Shown in pieces: positions 33,839-41,148 of a stretch of 64,000 nt of DNA. Made by a program: the position numbers and the translations under genes. The notes under the pieces are model-generated. The model worked only from the letters and a program-made list of their open reading frames with translations. It was not told the origin of the DNA and made no database searches. The DNA is from Rhodovarius crocodyli (GTDB lineage Bacteria > Pseudomonadota > Alphaproteobacteria > Acetobacterales > Acetobacteraceae). Location: contig CAMDJV010000011.1 of assembly GCA_945901085.1 (NCBI GenBank), positions 37,464 to 101,463 on the forward strand, read 5' to 3'. How positions within the stretch are numbered: position 1 is the stretch's first letter; every line of letters begins with the position of its first letter.

Positions 33839-33853
33839 TGGCACGGCGCTTGC
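33839..33853 (+). promoter_or_regulatory. Sigma-54 (RpoN) promoter for flgF-flgG-flgA-flgH
   Basis: TGGCACG-GCGC-TTGC matches the consensus TGGCACG-N4-TTGCW at every position except the final W. It is oriented toward flgF, whose ATG lies 38 nt further on with SD AAGGCGGA between. The divergent region 33679-33890 shows no equally good site toward fliL. Confidence 0.75.
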
Positions 33854-33890
33854 CCCGCTCCTCGCGCAACCATCAAGGCGGAGCCACAGC

Positions 33891-34631
33891 ATGGACAGCC
33901 CCGGCTACATCATCCTCAGCCGCATGAGCGCGCAGCTGCGCACCCAGAGCCTGGCCGCGCAAAACCTCGCCAATGCCGATACCCCCGGCTACCGCGCCTC
34001 CCGGCCGATCTTCGCCGAACACCCAGCCCTGCAGCGCGACACAGCCCGCATCCCGGGCGCGCGCGAGGTGAATTACCCCTGGGACCGTGCCTCCTGGCGC
34101 GATGAAAAGGCCGGCCCCATCACCCGCACCGGCAACCCGCTCGATGTCGCCATCTCCGGGCCGGGGTATTTCGCCGTCGAGACCCCGCGCGGTGAGCGCT
34201 TCACCCGCGCCGGGCGCTTTACCATCGGCGCCGATGGCCGGCTGGCCGATCAAGGGGGCAACCCGGTGCTCAACACCGCAGGCAACCCCATCGCCATCTC
34301 CCCCGGCGATAGCCGCATCGAGATCCGCGGCGATGGCTCGATCCACTCCGAAAATGGCGAGATCGGCCGGCTGCGCCTGGTGCGCTTCGCCAATGATCAG
34401 ACCCTGCTGAGCGAGGGCGATAGGCTGTTCAACGCCAATGGACAGCAGGCCGAGCCGATAGAGCGCCCGGCGGTGGTGCAAGGCGCGGTGGAGGGCAGCA
34501 ATGTGCAATCGGTCATCGAACTCACCCGCATGATGGCCGAACTCCGCGAATTCCAGCTCGCCAGCCAATTCGCCGAGCGCGAGGGCGAGCGGCTGCAAAG
34601 CTCCGTCGAGCGCATCCTGCGCAAGCGCTGA
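33891..34631 (+). CDS. flgF: Flagellar basal-body rod protein FlgF
   Basis: 246 aa, proximal-rod protein exported by the flagellar type III system. N-terminal D0 segment 'LAAQNLANADTPGYRA' (about 21-36), central 'GNPLDVAISGPGYFAVETP' with 'FTRAGRFTIGADGRLADQGG', and the C-terminal coiled segment 'VELTRMMAELREFQLASQF'-like helix. These are the class landmarks of FlgF/FlgG. First gene after the sigma-54 promoter; flgG follows after 64 bp. Confidence 0.93.
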   Translation: MDSPGYIILSRMSAQLRTQSLAAQNLANADTPGYRASRPIFAEHPALQRDTARIPGAREVNYPWDRASWRDEKAGPITRTGNPLDVAISGPGYFAVETPRGERFTRAGRFTIGADGRLADQGGNPVLNTAGNPIAISPGDSRIEIRGDGSIHSENGEIGRLRLVRFANDQTLLSEGDRLFNANGQQAEPIERPAVVQGAVEGSNVQSVIELTRMMAELREFQLASQFAEREGERLQSSVERILRKR

Positions 34632-34695
34632 ACCCAGCCTCCCCCCCCAACCAGATCGGCACCCCCAACCGGCGCCGCAGAAGACGGATCACACC

Positions 34696-35481
34696 ATGCG
34701 CAGCCTGCACATCGCAGCCACCGGAATGTTGGCCCAGCAGACCAATGTCGAGGTCACCTCGAACAACCTCGCGAATATGAGCACCACCGGCTACAAACGC
34801 CGAAGGGCCGAGTTCCAGGATCTGATCTATCAGAACCTGCGCCGCGTTGGCTCGCAAAGCTCCGATTCCGGCTCGCTGCTGCCCTCGGGCGCGCAGGTGG
34901 GCCTGGGCGTGCGCACTGCGGCCATCTACCGGATCAACGAGCAGGGCAACCTGCAACAGACCGAGAACCGCTTCGACCTCGCCATCCGCGGCAATGGCTT
35001 TTTTCAGATCACCCTGCCTTCGGGCGAGGTGGGCTATACCCGCGATGGCACCTTCGCCCTGAGCGCGGAGGGCACGCTGGTGACGGCGGAGGGCTATCTG
35101 GTGCAGCCGGGCATCACCATCCCCGCCGCCGCGCGCGATGTCACCATCAACACCTCGGGCGAGGTGCTGGCCCGGCTCGATGGCCAGGTGGCGCCGCAGA
35201 ATGTCGGCCAATTGCGGACCGCGATCTTCGCCAATGAAGGCGGGCTGGAGGCGGTGGGCGACAACCTCTACCTCGCCACCCCCGCCTCCGGCCAGCCGCA
35301 GGCCGCAGCCCCGGGCCAGCCCGGCCATGGCACGGTGATGCAGGGCTTTATCGAGACCTCGAATGTGAACACGGTGCAGGAGATCACCGCACTGATCACC
35401 GCCCAGCGTGCCTATGAGATGAATAGCCGCGTCATCACCGCCTCGGATGAGATGCTCTCCACCCTGACGAGGCTCAAATGA
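34696..35481 (+). CDS. flgG: Flagellar distal-rod protein FlgG
   Basis: 261 aa, the normal length. Begins 'MRSLHIAATGMLAQQTNVEV' with 'NNLANMSTTGYKRRRAEFQD', the FlgG-specific region, then 'NRFDLAIRGNGFFQITLPSG' and 'YTRDGTFALSAEGTLVTAEG'. The C-terminus 'QEITALITAQRAYEMNSRVI' is the conserved D0 helix. The stop overlaps the flgA start as ATGA. Confidence 0.95.
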   Translation: MRSLHIAATGMLAQQTNVEVTSNNLANMSTTGYKRRRAEFQDLIYQNLRRVGSQSSDSGSLLPSGAQVGLGVRTAAIYRINEQGNLQQTENRFDLAIRGNGFFQITLPSGEVGYTRDGTFALSAEGTLVTAEGYLVQPGITIPAAARDVTINTSGEVLARLDGQVAPQNVGQLRTAIFANEGGLEAVGDNLYLATPASGQPQAAAPGQPGHGTVMQGFIETSNVNTVQEITALITAQRAYEMNSRVITASDEMLSTLTRLK

Positions 35482-36425
35482 TCCGCGCGCTGATCCTGCT
35501 GCTGCTCAGCACCGCCCCCGCCCTGGCGCAGGAGATGGCCTTCCTGCGCAGCCATGCGCTCGTCGAGGACCAGACCATCCGGGTGGCCGACCTGTGGGAC
35601 AATCCAGGCGCCCGGGGGGCGGCCAGCCTCGGCACGGCACCGCCGCCAGGGCGGCGGATGGTGATCGAGGCGGCCCAACTCGCCGCCATCGCCCGCAGCT
35701 ATGGCGTGAACTGGCGGCCCATCTCGCAAAACGACCGGGTGGTGGTGGAGCGCCCCGGCCGCGCCCTGCCCCGCGCCGAGGTCGAGGCGCTGCTGCGCGA
35801 GGAATTCGCCCATTCCGGCCTGGAGCCCGAGACCGAGCTGGAACTCCAAGGCTGGATTCCCCCCCTGCTGCCCAGCGCGGCGCTGCACCAGACAAGGCTG
35901 GAGGGCGCGGTGCTGGAGGCCCCCTCCAACCGCTTCGCCGCCACCTTGGTGGTGATGGCCGATGGCATGGCCACCCAGCGCCTGCGCATCACCGGCCGCG
36001 CCCTGCCCACCCTGCCTGTGGTGGTGGCAACCCGGCGGGTGGCGCTGGGTGAGGTGATTCGCCCCGGCGATGCGCGGGAAATTCGGCTGCGGGCAGAGCG
36101 GGTGCGCCCAGGGCTGGCCAGCCGGCTCGATCAGGTGGTGGGGCAGGAAGCCCGCAGGCCCCTCGCATTGGAGGGCATGTTCGCCCTTGTCGATCTCGCC
36201 CCGCCCAGCCTGGTGGCGCGCAACCAGGCCGTGACGCTGCTGCTCGATGCGCCGGGCATCACGCTGACCGCCGCCGGCCGGGCGCTGGATGCAGCACCGC
36301 GCGGCGCCATGGTGCCGGTGATGAACCTCGCCTCGCGCGCCGTGGTGGAGGGCCAGGTGATCGGGCCGGGGCGGGTGCGGGTGGCGCTGGGCGCGGTGCC
36401 TATGCAGCGCGGGGGGGGCGATTAA
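35478..36425 (+). CDS. flgA: Flagellar P-ring chaperone FlgA
   Basis: 315 aa, longer than the enterobacterial protein (about 220) because of an extra N-terminal half, as in other alphaproteobacteria. Signal peptide MIRALILLLLSTAPALAQ. The C-terminal SAF-type domain (about 180-310) includes 'PVVVATRRVALGEVIRPGDA', 'QEARRPLALEGMFALVDLAP' and 'VVEGQVIGPGRVRV'. It assists P-ring (FlgI) assembly in the periplasm; flgI itself is not in the window. Overlaps flgG by 4 bp and flgH by 1 bp. Confidence 0.9.
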   Translation: MIRALILLLLSTAPALAQEMAFLRSHALVEDQTIRVADLWDNPGARGAASLGTAPPPGRRMVIEAAQLAAIARSYGVNWRPISQNDRVVVERPGRALPRAEVEALLREEFAHSGLEPETELELQGWIPPLLPSAALHQTRLEGAVLEAPSNRFAATLVVMADGMATQRLRITGRALPTLPVVVATRRVALGEVIRPGDAREIRLRAERVRPGLASRLDQVVGQEARRPLALEGMFALVDLAPPSLVARNQAVTLLLDAPGITLTAAGRALDAAPRGAMVPVMNLASRAVVEGQVIGPGRVRVALGAVPMQRGGGD

Positions 36426-37156
36426 TGCGCCTGCTGATGATCATGCCGCTGCTGGCCCTGGCCGCCTGCGGCCAGGCCGAAAGGCTCTCCCGCGTGGGCC
36501 GGCCACCGCCGCTCTCGCCCATCACCAACCCCACCGCAGACCCGTCATGGCGGCCGGTCTCCATGCCCACCCCGGGGCCGCAGGAGGTGGCAGCGCCCTC
36601 CAACTCACTGTGGCGCCAGGGCAGCCGAACCTTCCTGCGCGACCAGCGCGCCGCCCAGGTGGGTGATCTTGTGACCATCCTCGTCGCCGTGGCCGATGAT
36701 GCGCAATTGCAGAATCGCACCCAGAGCAGCCGCACCAACACCGCCTCCCTCGCCCTGCCCAACCTGCTGGGGCTTGAGGCCAGCACCAACCGCATCCTGC
36801 CCAATAGCGTCGATCCCTCAACATTGCTCAACACCGACAGCAGCAATGTCGGCAATGGCCAGGGCGAGGTGCGGCGCAATGAGGCGATCAACCTGCGCGT
36901 GGCCGCCACCGTTCTGCAAAACCTGCCCAATGGCAATTTGGTGATCGCCGGGCGGCAGGAGGTGCGGGTGAATAATGAACTGCGCGAACTCTCCATCCAG
37001 GGCGTGTTGCGGCCGCAGGATATCGCCAGCGACAACACCGTGCGCCATGACAGACTGGCCGAGGCGCGGATCGCCTATGGTGGCCGCGGTTCGCTCAGCG
37101 ATGTGCAGCAGCAGCGCGTGGGGGCGCAGATTCTGGATGCCCTGCTGCCATTTTAG
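36425..37156 (+). CDS. flgH: Flagellar L-ring lipoprotein FlgH
   Basis: 243 aa lipoprotein; lipobox 'LALAAC' (10-15) after a short signal peptide, so anchored in the outer membrane. Conserved FlgH parts: 'LWRQGSRTFLRDQRAAQVGD', 'VGDLVTILVAVADDAQLQN', 'NGNLVIAGRQEVRVNNELRE' and 'GVLRPQDIASDNTV'. The final residues are followed by a TAG that is also the first three bases of a MITE-like repeat, so the original C-terminus may have been changed by its insertion. Confidence 0.94.
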   Translation: MRLLMIMPLLALAACGQAERLSRVGRPPPLSPITNPTADPSWRPVSMPTPGPQEVAAPSNSLWRQGSRTFLRDQRAAQVGDLVTILVAVADDAQLQNRTQSSRTNTASLALPNLLGLEASTNRILPNSVDPSTLLNTDSSNVGNGQGEVRRNEAINLRVAATVLQNLPNGNLVIAGRQEVRVNNELRELSIQGVLRPQDIASDNTVRHDRLAEARIAYGGRGSLSDVQQQRVGAQILDALLPF

Positions 37157-37259
37157 AGCATCATCCGTTCAAACGGAATCGTTTGAGTGGATAAAGATGC
37201 CCGACAAACAGAAGCTTAGAGCCTGTGCAATGAGCCGAGGCGAACGGAACAGGCTCTAA
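37154..37259 (+). repeat. MITE-like repeat copy with both TAGAGC ends intact
   Basis: The clearest copy for defining the ends. The left end TAGAGCATCATCCGTTC begins at 37154. The right end, read on the minus strand from 37259, is TAGAGCCTGTTCCGTTC. The two share 13 of 17 bases as terminal inverted repeats, with TA at each outer edge. Both internal hairpins are present. It supplies TAG stops to flgH on the plus strand and to a small minus-strand frame on the other side. Confidence 0.85.
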
Positions 37260-37492
37260 GCCTCGCCGCCGATGCGCCCTGGCAGCTTCACGCTATGCGC
37301 CACCGGCGGGGTGATGGCACGCCCATAGGCCGAAGCCGCCAGCGCCAGCAACCCGGCGCCAGCCAGCAGCGCAGCGATGGCCGCGACCGCCGGGCCGGGC
37401 AGCGTCTCCCCGGCGAAGCCCGGCAGGTCGAAGTGCCGCCGCAGATCATGCGCTGGGCGCAGCCAGGGCCGGTTCCTGGCCTGGCCTGCCAT
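37256..37492 (-). CDS. Small putative single-pass membrane protein, possibly truncated
   Basis: 78 aa. I do not recognise it. The N-terminal half is basic ('RPWLRPAHDLRRHF'), then a convincing membrane helix (about 34-55, 'PAVAAIAALLAGAGLLALAA') and a short tail. The TAG stop is provided by the end of the adjacent repeat, so the reading frame may be a fragment of a longer gene. No clear SD. It could also be noise in high-GC DNA. Confidence 0.3.
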   Translation of the reverse strand: MAGQARNRPWLRPAHDLRRHFDLPGFAGETLPGPAVAAIAALLAGAGLLALAASAYGRAITPPVAHSVKLPGRIGGEA

Positions 37493-37551
37493 TGCAGCGG
37501 TAGGATCGTGGCGGTTGGCTACCGCTTGCAGTGTCAGGCCGGTGATATCGG

Positions 37552-37860
37552 ATGAGGCTGCTGGCTGGTGGCGCGCGGGCGCGCATTGAGGAGGCGCCCG
37601 ACATGCGCGATGGCGGTGAATGGGTGTACCGGCCCGAGGAAGTTGCGGCCGCGATTCTGGCGGCGGATGCGGTTGTGGTTGGCGATGGCTATCTTGCGGG
37701 CGCGCTGGGCTGCCGGCGCTTGGCAGTCTTGGCGCCGCCATTGGGCGACTGGTGCTGGGGCATGCCCGGCACCGCTGCACGCTGGTACCCAGCCGCCAAG
37801 ATCTGTCGCGCCACGGCGACGCCGCAAGGCATTGACTGGCGCCCGGCGCCTGGCGCCCTG
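37552..37860 (+). pseudogene. Remnant of a TPR-glycosyltransferase C-terminal domain
   Basis: The translated piece 'AAAILAADAVVVGDGYLAGA' followed by 'LGCRRLAVLAPPLGDWCWGM' and 'ARWYPAAKICR' follows the pattern of the intact gene end at 3-713 ('LVVSVDTAALHVAGALGRPA', 'DWRWQQGREDTIWYPSVRLV'). Everything upstream of this piece is missing, and after about 37860 the frame runs into a truncated repeat. Most likely a decayed paralogue rather than a working enzyme. Confidence 0.6.
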
Positions 37861-37901
37861 GCCTTGGCGGCTGGGAGTTGGAACGACGACCAGGCGCGTC
37901 A

Positions 37902-37955
37902 CCTGTTCAAACGATGCCGTTTGAGCGGGCGATGTTCTCAGCCCGAGCGTGGCTC
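37902..37955 (-). repeat. Truncated MITE-like repeat copy
   Basis: Holds hairpin 1 only (GTTCAAACG-ATGC-CGTTTGAGC, 37905-37926) and, read on the minus strand, a left end TGAGAACATCGCCCGCTC in place of TAGAGCATCATCCGTTC. The TGA at its edge is the stop of the adjacent minus-strand gene. Confidence 0.6.
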
Positions 37956-38285
37956 GGACGCGACGTCCAGGCTCAGAACCGCCCGTGTCTGGCGATCCAT
38001 GACCAAGGTCACTCCAACGGCCCAAAGCCTGCGGGTGTTACCGGCATGCCCGGCGAGCGAGAATTTTACGGCGTCGCGCTTGCCGTGACGCAGCAGCGTG
38101 CTGCCTTGCAGCCGAAGCTCAAGCCGGCCCTCCAGGGGGCCGCTGAGATCATGAATCAGCGGCTCGTTTTGGCCATGCTGTGCCGCCGCGATGAGGTTTG
38201 GGAGAATGGCCCGGATTGAGGCGCGAAGGCTCGCATGGAGGGGGGATGGCTGGGCAGGCGGCGACCAGAGCGTTGTTTCGGACAT
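37938..38285 (-). CDS. Hypothetical protein, 115 aa
   Basis: Not recognised. The second half looks like amphipathic beta strands ('LEGRLELRLQGSTLLRHGKR', 'RRLWAVGVTLVMDRQTRAVL'), so a small folded domain is plausible. The SD is not obvious. Its stop lies in the edge of a truncated repeat. It lies in a zone of remnants, so it may itself be a fragment. Confidence 0.35.
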   Translation of the reverse strand: MSETTLWSPPAQPSPLHASLRASIRAILPNLIAAAQHGQNEPLIHDLSGPLEGRLELRLQGSTLLRHGKRDAVKFSLAGHAGNTRRLWAVGVTLVMDRQTRAVLSLDVASEPRSG

Positions 38286-38480
38286 TGCAGTTAGGCCGCC
38301 GCCAGCTTCTGGACGCCCACCAAGCCCAAGAAGAAATATCCCATTGCTCTATCCCTATCTGATCTCATCGATTGCGGTTTGTGCGCGTAGGCCTCTAGCT
38401 TGCTCGTCGGCCGCGGGGCCAAATTATTCACCGACCAGTCGAATTTTTTTCTTTTTATTGTAGAAAAAATTTTTATAGAT

Positions 38481-39419
38481 TTATAAATGGAGGGCAGTCA
38501 ACTTATTTAAAGTTGCTGTCGAATTTTTTAATTTTGCTTCCAATTCACTTCTTTTAAAAACAAAATCAATTTTTTCTATACTTGACAAATCCCAAATTAT
38601 AGCAAACAAATCTCTTACAAGAACATCCCCTGTACTTTTTTTGAAATCAAATCCGTTAATAACGGTTGCTCGGCCACCCGTAAAATTTCCGGAAGCCAGG
38701 CCGATAGTAAAGACATTTTGACTACCCACATTAACGCTGACGTTAGCACCTGCGGTCACTGAAACACGCCCAGCAAAATTAAGATCCGCACGTGCACCAG
38801 CAAATAAAGACAAAGATACACCTAAACTTAAATTGCAAATTAATGCGAGGCTTACGCTGGTAGCAGCACTTACCGCCACCGTATTGAGGCTACCAAGATT
38901 AAAGGTATTTTTCATACCCATGAAAAAATCGGTCTGCACACCCCAAACATGGCTGCGCCGGTTACCATAGATGGTGGTACTGTCATCGCCTATGGTTTCA
39001 TAATCCGCTTTGCCCCAGGTCTTCGTTTTCACGTCGCCCTGGGCCTCGAGATTGATGTTCTTCATCGAAAAGAGATGTATTTTCCCATTGGCCTTGATCC
39101 GGGTTGCCCCGCCTGAACTGATGTACAAATCGCCGGTGCCGTCGGCTCCTGCCATGAGAAACAGCTCATCACTGGCCTTTACGCCAAGATCGCCAGCCAC
39201 GCCGAGGTAGCGCTGGCCTTTGGTGTATTCAAAGACCCCGGCCTTGGCATCGAACAACATATCCACCAGCGTCACCGGGTCCGTCACCAAGGCGGTCGGC
39301 CCCAGACAATCAATGTCGAAGCTGTAAAGGCTGGACAACGCCTCGGTGCCATCAACCGCATAGGCGCTGAACGTCGCAGTGTCCTGGCCGGCGATGGTGA
39401 ATTGCAGAGCGGCGGTCAT
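38481..39419 (-). CDS. VgrG-like mosaic protein with AT-rich, hydrophobic tail
   Basis: 312 aa, SD AGGGA before the ATG. Residues about 1-42 ('TFSAYAVDGTEALSSLYSFD') resemble the start of the gp44/gp27-like head of VgrG spike proteins. Residues about 90-165 ('LYISSGGATRIKANGKIHLF', 'INLEAQGDVKTKTWGKADYE') resemble the DUF2345 beta-prism/needle of VgrG C-termini. The bulk of the VgrG head and OB-fold between them is missing. The last ~140 residues are encoded by DNA with far lower GC and include a hydrophobic stretch ('TSVSLALICNLSLGVSLSLF', about 187-206). No other type VI secretion gene is in the window. A decayed VgrG or a specialised short effector carrier are both possible. Confidence 0.5.
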   Translation of the reverse strand: MTAALQFTIAGQDTATFSAYAVDGTEALSSLYSFDIDCLGPTALVTDPVTLVDMLFDAKAGVFEYTKGQRYLGVAGDLGVKASDELFLMAGADGTGDLYISSGGATRIKANGKIHLFSMKNINLEAQGDVKTKTWGKADYETIGDDSTTIYGNRRSHVWGVQTDFFMGMKNTFNLGSLNTVAVSAATSVSLALICNLSLGVSLSLFAGARADLNFAGRVSVTAGANVSVNVGSQNVFTIGLASGNFTGGRATVINGFDFKKSTGDVLVRDLFAIIWDLSSIEKIDFVFKRSELEAKLKNSTATLNKLTALHL

Positions 39420-39628
39420 GCTTCGGTCCCTGGAGTGGCCACGTGCCCGTGGTTGGCTGATGTCATGCCGTGGAGTTGTAGCGATGAATTGTGCATCTCG
39501 GAACCAGTGTGATCACATTACGCCGCGTCACGCATTTATGCGCCACAGTATCGCAAAACGGGACTGACGCGCTTTCGTGAGATGACAGCATTATTTCGGC
39601 AAAGCCCGCTTCAGAACGAGACAGGCGG

Positions 39629-39784
39629 ATGAAGCGCAGCGGGTTGCGCGATGAGTGCCTCAGCGAGACGTTGTTCACCCCCATGCTGGAGGCCCCAGCG
39701 CTGCTGGCCACTTGGCGGCGAGACGACAACACCATCCGGTCGCACTCGAAACTGGGCGGGCGCCCACCCGGGCAGCGTGCATTT
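39629..39784 (+). pseudogene. IS3-family transposase (OrfB) remnant
   Basis: The frame encodes 'GLRDECLSETLFTPMLEAPA', then 'TWRRDDNTIRSHSKLGGRPP', which matches the C-terminal integrase-core end of IS3-type OrfB proteins (pattern G.lRDECLne..F, W..DYN..RPHs.LGg.tP). Only this tail remains; the DDE core upstream is missing and 39420-39628 holds no gene. Confidence 0.65.
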
Positions 39785-39908
39785 TGGGAATTCCCCGGTT
39801 ACCGCAGCTGTGTTTCGCGATTGCTGTATCGCCCCCCCCCCCTTTGAACGAATTATGCTGTAAAACCGAAATCAAACGAAGATGCATGAAAATCATCGAC
39901 ATAGATGT

Positions 39909-39944
39909 CACCCCTGTCGGGGTGATCGAGGCGCAAAGCCCCTC
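39909..39944. terminator. Hairpin pair CACCCC-TGTC-GGGGTG and GAGGCGC-AAA-GCCCCTC
   Basis: Two adjacent inverted repeats upstream of the 39967 repeat copy, of the GGGGC-AAA-GCCCC type also seen at 10003-10021. They probably belong to the IS-remnant/repeat cluster. Confidence 0.4.
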
Positions 39945-39966
39945 AACCTTGTTTTCCCCGGCCGAC

Positions 39967-40072
39967 TCGAGAATAAGCCGTTCAAACGGAAGCGTTTGAG
40001 CGGATAAAAATGCTGGACAAACAAAATTTTAGAGCCTGTGCAGTGAGCCGAGGCGAAGGGAACAGGCTCTAA
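39967..40072 (+). repeat. MITE-like repeat copy
   Basis: 'GCCGTTCAAACGGAAGCGTT' opens hairpin 1 and 'TAGAGCCTGT...ACAGGCTCTA' closes with hairpin 2. The left end is diverged (TCGAGAATAAGCCGTTC); the right end is intact. On the minus strand its right edge provides the TAG stop of mlaA. Confidence 0.8.
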
Positions 40073-41091
40073 GGCCGCACCGGCGGTGTCAGCCTAGACC
40101 CGCCCAGCACAGACCTGGCCCAGCCGCCATCCAGCGGCACAGCGGCCGGCAGTGCTTCGCCCGCGGCCTCGCCCGGTCTGGACAAATCGGCCTGGCGGAG
40201 GGTTCTGGCCACGAAATCTGCCGGCAGCCTGGGGGGAGAGGCCTGCCCGGCCGCGCCGGCGGCGGGGGCTGGTGTATTGGTGGTGCCCGGGTCATCCAAA
40301 GCCGGGGGGGTATGGCCTGGGTCGTCCAGCGCCTCCATGGCGCTCGGCCGGCCCAGGGCCATGAGTTCAGCATCGCGGCGCTGGCGCACCACGCTGCGCA
40401 GCCTGGCGTAATAATCCAGGCTATCGGCGCGCAGAATGTCGAGCGTGTCGAGATTTTCGGCGCGCAGGTCGATGCCGCCCAGCGTGCCGCGCGTGGTGTT
40501 GAGGATACCCAGCGTATAGGCCGAAAAGACCGGCCCCAATGCGAGCAGCAGCGGGTTGCCAAAGCCATCCACCGCAGCGCCCAGAGTGTCACGCAGGTTG
40601 GAGGGGCCGGTGATGGGCAGCATGAGGTAGGGGCCGCTTTCCAACCCGTAACGGGCCAGGGTCTGGCCAAAATCGCCGCTCTGCCGGGCCAGGCCCTGCG
40701 CTGCCGCCACATCGAATAGTCCGCCACCGCCCAAGGTTGTGTTCATGGCGAAGCGGCCGAAGGTGGTGCCCGCCGCATCGAGGCGAAGTTGCAGCAGGTT
40801 ATGGGCGAAGATCAGCGGCTCGCCCAGATTATCCAGGAAGGCGCGGAGGCGCAGCCGGCCGAATTCGGGCAGCACGGCGCGGTAGGTTTCGGCCACGGGG
40901 CGGAAGATGTTGTCATCGGCCACGGTGTTGATGTCGAGAATCCTGCGGTTCAGCTGCTCCAGGGGGTCGCCCAGATCAGTGGCGCCGGCGTATTGCGAGG
41001 CGGCGGAGGGTGCCTCCACGCCGCCGCGCACCACCAGCGTGTTGCCGCAGGCAGCCACAAGCAGCAGGAGCGGAAGAAGAATGGCGCGCAT
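40069..41091 (-). CDS. mlaA: MlaA/VacJ outer-membrane lipoprotein
   Basis: 340 aa from the ATG at 41091. Lipobox 'LLVAAC' (10-15), so an outer-membrane lipoprotein. MlaA core: 'DPLEQLNRRILDINTVADD', 'LPEFGRLRLRAFLDNLGEPL', 'FGRFAMNTTLGGGGLFDVAA', 'DFGQTLARYGLESGPYLMLP' and 'GPSNLRDTLGAAVDGFGNPL'. It removes misplaced phospholipids from the outer leaflet. The C-terminal ~100 residues are Pro/Ala-rich and end at a TAG inside a repeat copy, so the tail may be altered. Divergent from hpnI, in line with a shared outer-membrane lipid role. Confidence 0.92.
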   Translation of the reverse strand: MRAILLPLLLLVAACGNTLVVRGGVEAPSAASQYAGATDLGDPLEQLNRRILDINTVADDNIFRPVAETYRAVLPEFGRLRLRAFLDNLGEPLIFAHNLLQLRLDAAGTTFGRFAMNTTLGGGGLFDVAAAQGLARQSGDFGQTLARYGLESGPYLMLPITGPSNLRDTLGAAVDGFGNPLLLALGPVFSAYTLGILNTTRGTLGGIDLRAENLDTLDILRADSLDYYARLRSVVRQRRDAELMALGRPSAMEALDDPGHTPPALDDPGTTNTPAPAAGAAGQASPPRLPADFVARTLRQADLSRPGEAAGEALPAAVPLDGGWARSVLGGSRLTPPVRP

Positions 41092-41148
41092 GCCCCGGAT
41101 ATACGAAGCTAGGCCGTGGCCTGCCATGGGCCGGGCTTGGGCTGGCAC

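Noticed and set aside
36975..37259. Frames running through the repeat copies ('SFE.IKM.DKQ.LRAC' type peptides)
   Set aside because: The same peptide appears wherever the repeat lies, so it is the translated repeat, not a conserved protein.
38295..38350. Minus-strand 17-codon frame 'MGYFFLGLVGVQKLAAA' as a sorting-signal tail
   Set aside because: Too short, no upstream coding sequence and no PEP or LPXTG-type motif.
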